Part shown: piece after piece, positions 18,163-27,386 of the stretch
Numbering within the stretch: position 1 is the first letter of the stretch
Layout: every line of letters begins with the position of its first letter
Assembly: GCF_001552255.1 (NCBI RefSeq)
Contig: NZ_BCQV01000013.1
Coordinates: 1-64,000, forward strand
DNA: 64,000 bases
Direction of reading: 5' to 3'
Origin: Alicyclobacillus shizuokensis NBRC 103103
GTDB lineage: Bacteria; Bacillota; Bacilli; Alicyclobacillales; Alicyclobacillaceae
The notes under the pieces: model-generated
Database searches by the model: none
Seen by the model: the letters and a program-made list of their open reading frames with translations, nothing else
Told to the model about the DNA's origin: nothing
Translations under genes and position numbers: made by a program

Positions 18163-18525
18163 TTACTGACCCGTTGTGCACTCATTGCCGGTCGACTTCG
18201 CATAAATCCTCAGTGTATCCCGATAGCCTTCAAAATCGTCGATACGCGTGATGGTATATTCCTTCCCGTGAAAGCATATCCGCATAGTTTCATCAAGGTC
18301 ATTCCGCCATGCTATCTCGAACATCGCATCTATCTGCACATTGACTGCGGCGGCCTCGTAAAACTCTGAAGCAGAAGTCTGCCGATAATAAGCCCACAAG
18401 GTCATTAGAGGTTCCCAGGTCTCTACCGGAAAACCATCGTCCGATGTGGACACCAATTTCAAAATCGTTATGCGCTTATCCCTCAAACGCTGTCGGGACA
18501 GATTCGTATTGCTTACGCGTTGCAT
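18163..18525 (-). CDS. phage head-closure / head-tail adaptor protein
   Basis: 120 residues. The pattern RQRLRDKRITILKL, then WAYYRQTSASEFYEAA, and the ending ITRIDDFEGYRDTLRIYAKS is characteristic of the gp7/SPP1 gp16-like head-tail joining family, a small beta-barrel that closes the filled capsid. It is the last gene of the leftward head module. No tail gene follows, although in complete phages tail genes would normally come next. Confidence 0.75.
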   Translation of the reverse strand: MQRVSNTNLSRQRLRDKRITILKLVSTSDDGFPVETWEPLMTLWAYYRQTSASEFYEAAAVNVQIDAMFEIAWRNDLDETMRICFHGKEYTITRIDDFEGYRDTLRIYAKSTGNECTTGQ

Positions 18526-18540
18526 CCCATCTCACCGCCT

Positions 18541-20181
18541 TCAGCATGCTCTCAAAAACTCTTCGTAGTGCTCAAACAGGCCGACATACGCGTCCAGCAA
18601 AGACGCCATGCCATCTATCCGCATCTTAGCCGCCTGGTTCTTCACTGGGACAATGTTCCCGTTCCGGTCGTATTGAACGCCGGTATTCGTCAGGCACCAT
18701 TTGAGAATCGGGCTGTTGTTATAGACAACCTTTTTCGCCGCAAGGTCCGCGCCTAGCATCTGCATAGGCAGGCTGAGCGTTTTTGCACCCTGGATGCACC
18801 GCACCATCTTAAAGCCGTGCATCTCCATTTCTTCTACCCAGTATTTGGCAGAATAGGAATCATAGTATATCCACAGTGGGGTTATCTCGTAATCGTTCAG
18901 CATTTCGAGAAACCAGGCTGTTACGTCACCGTAGTTGATTGTATTGCCATTGCACAGTCGAAGCAGGCCGCGTTTATGCCACACGTCATAGGGAATCTTA
19001 TCCAGCTTCACCCGAGTCTCGAAGTTGTCCCTGGGCAACCAGTACATTTGGTGGACATACCGCTTTTCCGTCTCGGGGTCCAGCATCAGCAAAGTCGCGC
19101 AGGTCAAGTCGTTCGTGATACTCAGGTCCGCGCCGCCAATGGCATAACAGCCCTTAAAGCGCTCAATATCGAAGGTCTCTTCGTTATTGATTGCGTCGAA
19201 TGTCAGCCATGCGCGGGTTACGGTCTCCCGAATGTTGAAGTCCTTCGTGAGCAGGCCGGTTATCTCGTTCGGGTTGTTCTTCGCCCGCTCCACTTTCAGA
19301 ACCAGGTCATCAACCTTCTTGATCGTCCCCAGGCCAGGGTTAGCCTTCTGCCACTTGTCCGGGTCCGTCCATTCCTCGCGGTCGTCCAGTTCATAAAGTA
19401 CAGGTAAAAAACTGTCATCCTGAATCGTTCCGTCTGCAACTCCACAGGCGTAGGAATACATGTCATCGAAAATAGCTTCCCGCACCGTTCCCGCCGTGGT
19501 AATCATGATTAAAAGCGGTTGTCGACGCGCTCCCATTGCCTGGCGCATGACTTCGTACAGGTTACGGTCGGTAATCGAATGCAATTCGTCGATAATCACA
19601 CAATGAGCGTTCAGGCCGTCTAGCGTATTCGAGTTTTTGCCCAGCGGTTGAAACTTACTGAATGTGGCCGGGAAGTATAGGTCACTCTTCCGCTTCTTCG
19701 TATGCCGGGATAGCTCGGGGCTCTGCTGAATCATGTGGTAGGTCTCATCAAACACAATCTTGGCCTGGTCGCGCTTTGATGCTACCGAATACACCTCAGC
19801 ACCGGGCTCCCGGTCGGCAACCATCATGAATGCGGCGAGACCGGCAAGCAAGGTCGTCTTACCGTTCTTCCGTGCCACATAGAACATGGATTCCCGAAAG
19901 CGTCTCAGCCCTGTTTCTCGGTCGATGAACCCAAATAGGGCTGCGAGATAGGCCTTCTGAAATAATTCGAGCCGGACCGGTTTCCCCGCCCATTCGCCCT
20001 TGCTATGACGGCAGAACTTTTCGATGAACTCAATCGGGCGGTTTGCCTTAGTTTCGTCGAAAGCAAACTTCTCCGAGTGCTGAGTCTGTTGATATAGGGT
20101 TTCATAGACCTTCCCCACCCTCTTTGAGACCACAACCTCGCCGCGCTCAATAGCATGCCAATACTCTGCGATATGGTTCAT
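18541..20181 (-). CDS. terminase large subunit (HK97 type)
   Basis: 546 residues. The packaging ATPase domain has a Walker A-like FYVARKNGKTTLLAGL, the Walker B HCVIIDELHS, and the coupling motif LIMITTAGTV. The nuclease domain begins AIGGADLSITNDLTC with the expected aspartates and continues to a C-terminal acidic segment (MRIDGMASLLDAYVGL). This is the Terminase_1 family that cuts and pumps DNA into HK97-like heads. The start overlaps the TerS stop by 4 bases (ATGA). A satellite with its own TerL can package independently of the helper's terminase, as known for capsid-forming PICIs. Confidence 0.93.
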   Translation of the reverse strand: MNHIAEYWHAIERGEVVVSKRVGKVYETLYQQTQHSEKFAFDETKANRPIEFIEKFCRHSKGEWAGKPVRLELFQKAYLAALFGFIDRETGLRRFRESMFYVARKNGKTTLLAGLAAFMMVADREPGAEVYSVASKRDQAKIVFDETYHMIQQSPELSRHTKKRKSDLYFPATFSKFQPLGKNSNTLDGLNAHCVIIDELHSITDRNLYEVMRQAMGARRQPLLIMITTAGTVREAIFDDMYSYACGVADGTIQDDSFLPVLYELDDREEWTDPDKWQKANPGLGTIKKVDDLVLKVERAKNNPNEITGLLTKDFNIRETVTRAWLTFDAINNEETFDIERFKGCYAIGGADLSITNDLTCATLLMLDPETEKRYVHQMYWLPRDNFETRVKLDKIPYDVWHKRGLLRLCNGNTINYGDVTAWFLEMLNDYEITPLWIYYDSYSAKYWVEEMEMHGFKMVRCIQGAKTLSLPMQMLGADLAAKKVVYNNSPILKWCLTNTGVQYDRNGNIVPVKNQAAKMRIDGMASLLDAYVGLFEHYEEFLRAC

Positions 20182-20522
20182 TGCTGGATGAATTCGAGCA
20201 ATTCGTCTTGCTTTTGTTTTCCATCGACGCGCGGCAGAAGGTCAATCAGTTGTTTGTAAAGCTGGCCATAGCGCTGAATCGTCGTGTTGTATGCCTTCAG
20301 CGCCGGGTGCTCCCTCAGGAATTCCTGCTTGCCCTGCTTGAACATCGAAACCGGGCCTTCCTCTTCAATCTGAGCTTTCAGGGTTTCGAGTGTCCGCGCC
20401 ATGAAGACAAGCTCCTTGTAGAGACTGTTGGCAACTGCCTGCCGTTCCTGGGGGACCTCTTTCAGAAGGCGCTTAAGTTTTTTGAAGTCCGTGGAAATGT
20501 CGGTCATCTTTTTGGAACTCAT
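20178..20522 (-). CDS. terminase small subunit (P27-like)
   Basis: About 114 mostly helical residues (LKRLLKEVPQERQAVAN, then LYKELVFMARTLETLKAQI, ending VDGKQKQDELLEFIQQ). Size, composition and position directly before TerL match the P27 family, which recognises the packaging site. The ATG at 20522 is preferred because GGGAGGG lies 6 bases upstream; a longer form from 20537 overlaps that site. The identification relies partly on context. Confidence 0.7.
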   Translation of the reverse strand: MSSKKMTDISTDFKKLKRLLKEVPQERQAVANSLYKELVFMARTLETLKAQIEEEGPVSMFKQGKQEFLREHPALKAYNTTIQRYGQLYKQLIDLLPRVDGKQKQDELLEFIQQ

Positions 20523-20564
20523 CAAAATCCCTCCCATAATATGGAAATCAATGGAGAGGTTCAG

Positions 20565-20903
20565 TCAAGGCCCCGGGCGGTCATCCGAGCGAGCGCTCCA
20601 TTTGCAGACCCGGGGGGTCTGAACTAAATTTCCATTCGTGTCAAACTTTAGTCCGTCCGCACAGATTGGCTGACTGCACATGTGCTCCGCATTATGACAG
20701 TCCTGACATAATGCTTCTAGATTATCCCAATTCAAAGTTATGGTTGGGTCGTCAATGTTTCCTGGCGTGAGATAGACCTTGTGATGAACAATCTTCGCCA
20801 GGCCGCCGCACCGCTCGCAAACGTAATGCTTGCTCTTCAGGTATGATTCCCGACAGCGCAACCAGGCTTGGCTATGGTAGAACGCACTCGCAAATTCCCT
20901 CAT
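20565..20903 (-). CDS. HNH endonuclease
   Basis: 112 residues with CERCGGLAKIVHHKVYLTPG, then LCQDCHNAEHM. These are the two zinc-binding Cys pairs and the catalytic His of the HNH fold. Small HNH proteins encoded beside TerS and TerL are required for cos cleavage in HK97-like phages and are a standard part of capsid-forming satellites. It lies between the connector gene and TerS, all leftward. Confidence 0.88.
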   Translation of the reverse strand: MREFASAFYHSQAWLRCRESYLKSKHYVCERCGGLAKIVHHKVYLTPGNIDDPTITLNWDNLEALCQDCHNAEHMCSQPICADGLKFDTNGNLVQTPRVCKWSARSDDRPGP

Positions 20904-20904
20904 C

Positions 20905-21186
20905 CTAACTCATCGACCTACCGATATTTGTCAATGCAGTCAACAAGCTATCAATTGACTTGTCCAAGCGTGTGGTATTCGTGTCCTGAGGGAAATACCA
21001 CAGTTGCAACAAAAACTTCGCTACCGTCTGCGCCAATGGATGAATCGGGTCGTCGGCATCCCAGCGTCGCCCAGTGGCAACCTCTACGTAGCTGGATATG
21101 GCGTTGAGTAGGTCCTCGATAATGGCATCGTTATCCGTGCCGTCTAACCTCAGCGCATCCCGCGCCTGCTCCATCGTCAGTAGCAT
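20905..21186 (-). CDS. gp6-like head-tail connector
   Basis: About 93 residues. The pattern LTMEQARDALRLDGTDND, then LLNAISSYVEVATGRRW, and LAQTVAKFLLQLWYF is the usual helical signature of the gp6-like connector that sits under the portal. I chose the ATG at 21186, which fits the family start and follows AAGGGG. It overlaps nothing and lies one base from the HNH gene. Confidence 0.8.
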   Translation of the reverse strand: MLLTMEQARDALRLDGTDNDAIIEDLLNAISSYVEVATGRRWDADDPIHPLAQTVAKFLLQLWYFPQDTNTTRLDKSIDSLLTALTNIGRSMS

Positions 21187-21254
21187 CGAATCATCAACCC
21201 CTTTGCTAAGCAAGGGCATCCACAGTGTGGACACCCTCACCCAGCGCCGTTTGC

Positions 21255-22478
21255 TTAGGCCGTCGCTTCGCTCAGCTTCACAAACGCTTCACCGACAAGC
21301 GGCTTAGTATCGGCAATGGCCATCGCCCGATAATCAATCAACCCGCTCTTAAAGCTGGAATCCCTGGATACTTCCACCATGATGCCGTCCGGGATGTTAT
21401 AGCCCATGTATTGGAAGTTCCCGAGAATGATTGTATTGTCCGGCATGTAGTCATCAACGATTACCGGTCGCCCGAGAATGAAGCCCACAGATTGGTTTTG
21501 CGCGTCATTGATAAACAGCGGGCGCCCGTTGCTGTCCTTCAAGGCATAGGCCGTGTTAAGCAACGTCGCATGGTTCATCACCCAGGCCGCGCCTGCGCTA
21601 TATCCGCGCTTCAGCATGGCCAGCGCCTTGGTGTAGTCCTCCCAGGCTGGCACTCCACCAGAAGCCCAGGTGAAGGAATTCGAGGAATCCCATGTGACAC
21701 CGTTGAGCACGCCCGTGCCTTGCCCTTGGCCCGTGCCGTTGACCAACGCATCGGCAATCGTCCCGAGCACGCAATTGGTCAATTCATCCACAACGTACCG
21801 CTCGAAGGCCGGGACAGACATTCGGCGAGCGGCGACAGACAGGCTAAACACCTTCAGAATCTCATAGGCTGCGAAACTCACATTGGAGACGTTCGCACTC
21901 TCGCTGTCCACCGCCGCGCCTTCCGAATGCCATGCTGCTTTGCTGCTTGGCGTTCCAATGGGCACAGACAGGTTCGCCGGGATATTGAATGCCCGGCAGG
22001 CTGAGATTACGCCGCCCATTGTCCGCGCCTTAGAGATAACCTCATTGAGCGTCTGAGTCGGCAAGACGGCGGCTGAGTTGCCGGTTGTATTGAAGCTATC
22101 CGCCCGCTTCTCCGCCTCCTGCATGGCCCGTGTAAACGCGCGGCTTTCAACCTCCGTGAGCTTCTGGCCCAGGAGATGCTTAAAGAAAGCGCTCCGATAT
22201 TCCGCGCTGGCAAAAATATCGCCCTCAGGTTGTGGGCTTGCGTTGAAGCTCATCGACGCGCCAGGAACGGGCTGGAATTGGCCGCGTTGCTGCCCCGCGC
22301 GTTGCTCCAGATTGGCCTTAGCTTCTCGAAGCCCATCCAATTCGATGTTTAGAGCATTGACGTCCACAGTGGGGTCGGTGTCGACCAACTGCCGAATCTC
22401 AGCGGCCCTTTGTTCAATCTGCTCCAATGTAAAATTGCGATAATAGTTAAATGCTTCAGCGACGGTTTGGAATTTCAT
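21255..22478 (-). CDS. major capsid protein (HK97 fold)
   Basis: 407 residues. The N-terminal 110 residues are charged and helical (IEQRAAEIRQLVDTDP), matching the delta/scaffold domain removed by the protease in HK97-like heads. The mature part includes VLPTQTLNEVISKART, then IPANLSVPIGTPSSKAAWHS, and ALDSN-type loops leading to VDDYMPDNTIILGNFQ. Its start shares one base with the protease stop (TAATG). In satellites with their own capsid gene, the shell is often built smaller than the helper's. Confidence 0.92.
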   Translation of the reverse strand: MKFQTVAEAFNYYRNFTLEQIEQRAAEIRQLVDTDPTVDVNALNIELDGLREAKANLEQRAGQQRGQFQPVPGASMSFNASPQPEGDIFASAEYRSAFFKHLLGQKLTEVESRAFTRAMQEAEKRADSFNTTGNSAAVLPTQTLNEVISKARTMGGVISACRAFNIPANLSVPIGTPSSKAAWHSEGAAVDSESANVSNVSFAAYEILKVFSLSVAARRMSVPAFERYVVDELTNCVLGTIADALVNGTGQGQGTGVLNGVTWDSSNSFTWASGGVPAWEDYTKALAMLKRGYSAGAAWVMNHATLLNTAYALKDSNGRPLFINDAQNQSVGFILGRPVIVDDYMPDNTIILGNFQYMGYNIPDGIMVEVSRDSSFKSGLIDYRAMAIADTKPLVGEAFVKLSEATA

Positions 22479-23059
22479 TACATTTCACCTCTCAGGAGAA
22501 TCTGATTGATTTTGATTTTGAGTTGCTGTCGTTCAGGCGCCCTCAGCTTCGCCCAGCTTTCCTCAATCACACTCCGCGCTTCTACCGAAGTCTGCGGATA
22601 GGCAGGAAATGGAACAATAGAGACTTCATAGACCTTGGCGATACGCTTAATGGTCCGCGTGTTCGTCTTAGGGTCCCATTCGTCGCCGCCCTGGGGCACC
22701 GTAAACGCAAAGCTCATCCCGGACAAGTCGCCGCGTCCCACTGCCGTGTGAACGCTGCGCCCATCCTCGGTATTGGGCAAGCTGGCCCGCATCGTCAGCC
22801 CTGCCGGGTCAACGCTCAGGGTCAGCGTTTTAGGAGTCCGGGCCAGTGGTATGCGGTTCGTGTCGTGATTGTAGAGCAAGCGCACATCCGACAAGTCCGC
22901 TCCGTCCAACGCACCGGCCCGGATAATCTCCGTGAATTCGCCAAACGGTTCCTTAATCGTGGTCGGCTGGTCGTAGACAATCGGTCGGCCTTCTAAGATA
23001 AGCTCGTTATTGCCGTCGATATTGGTCGCTCGAATTTCGGCAATTCTAAATTCCTTCAT
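22478..23059 (-). CDS. prohead protease (HK97 gp4 type)
   Basis: 193 residues with LEGRPIVYDQPT, then DVRLLYNHDTNRIPLART, whose His belongs to the catalytic set of the U35 family. DLSGMSFAFTVPQGGDEW carries the conserved G-x-S catalytic serine region. It matures the capsid by removing the delta domain and scaffold. The start overlaps the end of the portal frame by 14 bases. Portal-protease-capsid is the canonical order. Confidence 0.92.
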   Translation of the reverse strand: MKEFRIAEIRATNIDGNNELILEGRPIVYDQPTTIKEPFGEFTEIIRAGALDGADLSDVRLLYNHDTNRIPLARTPKTLTLSVDPAGLTMRASLPNTEDGRSVHTAVGRGDLSGMSFAFTVPQGGDEWDPKTNTRTIKRIAKVYEVSIVPFPAYPQTSVEARSVIEESWAKLRAPERQQLKIKINQILLRGEM

Positions 23060-24246
23060 TCGCGTTTCCCCCTTGTAGCTGATATTGGTCGGCCTTGTCC
23101 GCGTTTACCACGTTGAGCGTTTGCAAACGCCGGTCCCCGTCCTCCACAGAAGGCAAGTTGAGAATTTCCAACGCTTGGTTGACGGTAAACAAGCCAAGCG
23201 GCATCAACTCTTTAATCAGGGTCGCCTTCGTCGCCGCGCTCGCATATTGCAGGCGGTTGGATTCAAACAAAATGGCATTCCCAAAAGCCTGTTCCCGCTC
23301 CGTGAAAATCTTGTCCGTCATCTCCAAAGAGAGTTGAACAGCTAAGGGCTCAATCACACTCTCATAAAAGGCGGACCACTGTTCCTCCGTGAATGTGGCG
23401 TTCACAATGGCCTCGTTGATACCCAGATACTCATAAACCTTCGTCTTGACGGCCTGAAGTTGCTTCTCATCAATCGCCACAGGGTTCATTTGAAGCGGCT
23501 GAAACTCGGCCTTGCTATCCAGAACGGCAATCCCGCCATTGTTGGAAATATCCATGTAATCGGCAATGAAGGCATCCCGCTCTTCTTTGAGCTTGGCCGG
23601 GGCCAACGCCTGACTGAACCTCAGAATGCCCCTGAGCGTCGCGCTGGACGTGATTGCGTTCTCTAACGCCTTGCATTTGCGTGTTCGCCAGGTCAAGAGC
23701 CGGGAAAATGGCGCTGTTGTCGTCACCAAGCAGGTCATTTGAATTGAAATGCCTTCGTAGAATGAGCACATCCGAGAACGGCAGAATCACGCTTCTCGAT
23801 TCCGCGAACATGAAGCGGCAATAGAGTGTTCCGGTCGGGTCCGTCACAAACTCCATATACTGCGGTCTCAAAGGCCATATGGCCTGAAGGTTCCCCCGCT
23901 CGTCCTTCTGCAAATACGCAAACGCGTTATTGAAAAGATAGTAATGTGTTACAAGTTTATACAGCCCATCATAGGCGGTCATATATGGGTTCCAGCGTGT
24001 CTGGAGAATTCGGTTTAATCCGTTGTCCCCAGGCTTGCGCTGACCTTGATTCGTGACAACATGAACGCCCCGCAGCTTGGCCGCGTTTCGGGCAATAGCA
24101 TCCACAGCGGCGCGGTAAATGTCGCTGGCGTATGCGTCCCCCGAAAACGGGCTGAAATATGCAGTTGAAGCGCTTAGCACTTGTGCGCGTTCCGTGTCTT
24201 TTGGTTGTCTTATGCGCCCGAAAAGCCGGGCGAATAGTCCAGGCAT
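23046..24246 (-). pseudogene. portal protein, interrupted by a single-base frameshift
   Basis: Two overlapping frames together make one HK97-family portal of about 399 residues. The first runs from ATG 24246 (MPGLFARLFGRIRQPKD) to ...LDLANTQMQ and then derails. The second carries on ...LENAITSSATLRGILRFS through VYEYLGINEAIVNATFTEE to the stop at 23046. The switch is at 23668-23670 (GGC on the minus strand); removing one G restores the reading frame. GGGAGGG precedes the start. It may be a true mutation, a sequencing error, or a programmed +1 shift, though no slippery run is evident. The protein forms the 12-subunit DNA entry ring, so a real break would disable packaging. Confidence 0.85.
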
Positions 24247-24267
24247 TGGCTAACCCTCCCATTATTT

Positions 24268-24295
24268 AGAATACACTTTTTCCTAGCGAATGCAA
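24268..24295 (-). promoter_or_regulatory. promoter of the head gene operon
   Basis: TTGCAT (24295-24290), a 16-base spacer and TATTCT (24273-24268) on the minus strand, just upstream of the portal ribosome site. Because a terminator follows the primase gene, the head module needs its own promoter and this is the best candidate. Confidence 0.5.
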
Positions 24296-24372
24296 TCCTG
24301 ATAGCATTTTGAATGTATGAGACTAAATTCCACAGGTGGTGATATTGACCCTAACTTCAAATGAGGGTCAGC

Positions 24373-24667
24373 GGTAACAGAGTAACAGGTACAGTAACAG
24401 GTCATTTGTTACCGAAAAATCCAGTCGTGGCGCGGGTTTTCGGGCTGCGGTAACAGGAGTAACAGGTTTTTTGAAACACATATATACATAGAGTTTTTTT
24501 TGCGTTGAAGAGTTAGCATTTTTCAGAAAACCGGTGACTTGAATTATAGGTATATGCTTTTACCTGTTACTCCTGTTACCCCATATAAAAAGGGGCTATA
24601 AACCCGCGTGGTTAAAGGATTTTTGCGGTAACAGGTCACCTGTTACTCTGCTGTTACTCCTGTTACC
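24373..24667. other. iteron-type replication origin
   Basis: About a dozen copies of GTAACAGG or its complement lie in two groups (24373-24466 and 24563-24667) on either side of an AT-rich stretch (24467-24560). The left group is mainly direct and the right group is mixed and inverted. This sits immediately 3' of the primase-helicase gene. Staphylococcal pathogenicity islands use the same design: two iteron sets flanking an AT-rich region next to the rep gene, bound by the Rep helicase. No gene fits in 24247-24733. Confidence 0.75.
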
Positions 24668-24696
24668 GCTACCCCTGATATTTCCATCTACAGGTA

Positions 24697-24722
24697 AATA
24701 AAAAGGACACCTAAAGGTGCCC
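24697..24722 (-). terminator. terminator of the primase transcript
   Basis: On the minus strand GGGCACCT pairs with AGGTGTCC over a 2-base loop, followed by TTTTTATTT, 12 bases after the primase stop. It separates the early replication genes from the origin and head operon. Confidence 0.8.
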
Positions 24723-24733
24723 CCCAGTGTGGA

Positions 24734-27301
24734 CTAGTTTCCGAGCACTTCATCCTCAGTTTCGTCCGCGTTGAATTCTACACCTGCGGCCTTCATGTCG
24801 ATGCATACGCATCTGCTCTTCTTTCCCCGAATCGACGTCAACTTTTTATTAGCACCGTCATTGCCGATGATTAGCCATCCCCGATTCCGCCAGGATTTTA
24901 AGATCCCCTCCGGTGAGAATCCGGCGTTGCTTATCATCTGCTCCCATATGTAACCAATGATTGCAATCTGGTTTTCATCAATTCTACCTAGTGTTTCGTG
25001 TCCAAGCGGGACGTGCGTTCCAACAGCGAAACAGTCGCTATTTGCCGTCACCCATCCGATTGTCGTGTCTAACGCTTGCTGCGGCCTGTCGTATTCCTTC
25101 AGCCCGCTAAGGATATCCAGCCATTCGCCATACATATGGGCAAAGTCGTAGATTCGCACGTTGAAGCATTCATCACACATCCGCCCAGCGACATCCAGCA
25201 CTGCCATATGCTCAGCTAAACGCTCCGCCACCGCGCCTTGCCCCTTCGCCTGCTTTCTATACTCCGCCTTGGCTTGGCTGACTTCCTTGGCAATGACTTC
25301 TGCGCCCACGTCAGCTAGATAGGCTATCCAAGCCCTCGCGGCGTGCCCGTGGCTCTCTTCAATGGCCGATTTAATCCATTCCAGTGTTTCCGCCGTCGCT
25401 TCGCTTCGCTCTCCGAAAGGCGGGTTTTGTAGAACCAGGACACGCGCGGTCGCGCCCCCGGCTTTGCTGAGGCTCACAATCGGCTCTTCTCCCGTGGTCA
25501 ATAGCACTGTCCGCCAGGTGTCCGCCTTCCGCGTCCCCTGCAAAGAGCCGCGCCCCTTGCCCATGTTCGTTGAGAATTGATAGATAAACTCGGGCAACAG
25601 GTCCTTTTTTGGCGCGGCGTTCGTCTCGTCGTAAAACATGGGCAAATGGTTCATCAGCCCTGCATACCGCTCGAAGGCCACACGCGTCGTATTCCACGAC
25701 ATGAGCATGCGGTCAGGGTGCCCATATAGGGACGCCGCCAGCTTCAGCACCGTGGTCTTTCCCTGGCGGGTCTCACCGGCAATGTCCACGGCAAACGAAT
25801 CCGCGCCTATCATATGTAGCATGGGCGCTGCCAGGGCCGCGTATATGACTAGTTTGGCTGTCCCAAACGGGGCCAACTTCGTCAGGATTTCCGCCGTCCG
25901 GTCTGTCCCTGAAGCCCTAAGCGCTTCAGTCATCCGCTTCGCACCGTCATCCTCCGAACGAAACTCTATGTCTCCGCCAATGCACTCTTCGCCAATGAGG
26001 AAACCCGCGCCCGTGTCGCCAAACTTGTCACTGTATGTCAGCGTCGGAATAGCATCTCGGTTTGCAGCCTCGAAGGCGACAAGGTATGAGGACAACGCCC
26101 GCGCGGTCTCCGAGCCCACAGGTAGGCCCATGTCGGCAAGTTTAATCAGCTTACTAGAGTCGAAAAACACGCTCTGAGGGGCCGTCACGCCACCGCCGCG
26201 CCACTGCACGCTGAGCATGTATGTGTCCCCTCTGACATGCCGATAGCGGCCTGTAATCCACACCGGACATGTGCATACGCGTATTTTGACGTCCTCTTTC
26301 TTCCGCTTGACCAATTTGAACAGGCTCCCATTCTCGAAGAAAAACGGCTTAGGGATAACCATGCCCTCGGGCAATTCCTCAAACCTGTCACGCTGGCCGT
26401 ACCAACTTTTCAAGTCTGCAATGGCCTTCTGAATGGTCCGTTCGCGGTAATCGTCGCGCTCCCACTTGTGTTCGCGATACAACCCGCTTCGCCGAAACAG
26501 GCGGTCAATCTGTTCAGGATCTTGCGAGAAGAATGCGAACATGTTGCAAAGCGCTTGGTCCGCTTCGCTTTGACTCTTGTAGTATTCTTCCCATCGTCCC
26601 TCAAATAGGTCCGCGAATTTGAACCCGTTTTTTGCCCCGTATGCCAAGCGCAGAATCGTGTCGTCGTCCATCGGCGGGCTTTTCGGTTCCACAGAAGCAG
26701 ATTCCTTCTTCTCGCCACTGTCCAGGAATTCCCGATAGACTGCGTTTATCTCTTCCTGGCGCTCTTCAATCGTCGTCGGCGTCCCTTCCATGTGTTTACC
26801 CGTTACCGTGAAGAATCGCTTGCTGTCGTACATCTCTATGTTCCCGCGCCGGTGCCGTGTTCCCGGAAGTTGCGCACGGACAAAGATATGTACACCCTCA
26901 CCGCTTGGGCTAAGCTCCGTATAGCTGTTCAGTCTTTCAACGATTGCCATAGCATCGTCCGTGAGCTTTCCATTTTGCGTACAGTGGTCTAAGTCCACGC
27001 CTGTATATGGGTCATCATCCGAGAAAACATAGCCGATGCCGTCATATTCCTTGCTCTTCAGCTTAAGCTCCGTCGCCGCGTTCCCGTAGGCCGTCCAAGT
27101 ATTCGGGTCGTCTACGCTGGCCTTCTTACGTGTCCGGGCGTCATAGAGCACCTTTCTAGGCTTATCCTCGCCAGGCACGAGTTCGTATTTCCACAGAACC
27201 CATTGCTTGCGTTCTTTCAGTTCGTTCGGTATGCTCTCAAACATCATTTTCTCTCTGTATTCCCCCTTGATTTTCGGTTCGTAAATTGATACGTTGTTCA
27301 T
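24734..27301 (-). CDS. primase-helicase replication protein (AEP-like, DUF927)
   Basis: 855 residues. The N-terminal part (WVLWKYELVPGEDKPRKVLY, then GIGYVFSDDDPYTGVDLDHC, SPSGEGVHIFVRA and MYDSKRFFTVTGK) is the prim-pol-like domain of phage and plasmid primases, with the acidic pair in GVDLDHC. A helical primase C-terminal region follows (ALCNMFAFFSQDPEQIDRLF). The second half is a DUF927 helicase-like ATPase with Walker A DIAGETRQGKTTVLKLAAS and an acidic Walker B-like PMFYDETNAA. It probably initiates replication at the iterons just downstream. GAGGTG lies before the ATG. It plays the role that Pri-Rep proteins have in PICIs. Confidence 0.85.
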   Translation of the reverse strand: MNNVSIYEPKIKGEYREKMMFESIPNELKERKQWVLWKYELVPGEDKPRKVLYDARTRKKASVDDPNTWTAYGNAATELKLKSKEYDGIGYVFSDDDPYTGVDLDHCTQNGKLTDDAMAIVERLNSYTELSPSGEGVHIFVRAQLPGTRHRRGNIEMYDSKRFFTVTGKHMEGTPTTIEERQEEINAVYREFLDSGEKKESASVEPKSPPMDDDTILRLAYGAKNGFKFADLFEGRWEEYYKSQSEADQALCNMFAFFSQDPEQIDRLFRRSGLYREHKWERDDYRERTIQKAIADLKSWYGQRDRFEELPEGMVIPKPFFFENGSLFKLVKRKKEDVKIRVCTCPVWITGRYRHVRGDTYMLSVQWRGGGVTAPQSVFFDSSKLIKLADMGLPVGSETARALSSYLVAFEAANRDAIPTLTYSDKFGDTGAGFLIGEECIGGDIEFRSEDDGAKRMTEALRASGTDRTAEILTKLAPFGTAKLVIYAALAAPMLHMIGADSFAVDIAGETRQGKTTVLKLAASLYGHPDRMLMSWNTTRVAFERYAGLMNHLPMFYDETNAAPKKDLLPEFIYQFSTNMGKGRGSLQGTRKADTWRTVLLTTGEEPIVSLSKAGGATARVLVLQNPPFGERSEATAETLEWIKSAIEESHGHAARAWIAYLADVGAEVIAKEVSQAKAEYRKQAKGQGAVAERLAEHMAVLDVAGRMCDECFNVRIYDFAHMYGEWLDILSGLKEYDRPQQALDTTIGWVTANSDCFAVGTHVPLGHETLGRIDENQIAIIGYIWEQMISNAGFSPEGILKSWRNRGWLIIGNDGANKKLTSIRGKKSRCVCIDMKAAGVEFNADETEDEVLGN

Positions 27302-27352
27302 AGTAGTTTCACCTCGCTTCGAGCAGTCGTAGTTGAACCTCTCGCCGCACAG

Positions 27353-27380
27353 TTGTCATACGTCCAAGTTTTGGTATACT
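27353..27380 (+). promoter_or_regulatory. promoter of an antisense small RNA
   Basis: TTGTCA (27353-27358), a 16-base spacer and TATACT (27375-27380) on the plus strand, opposite to the surrounding genes. Confidence 0.6.
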
Positions 27381-27386
27381 TGGGTT

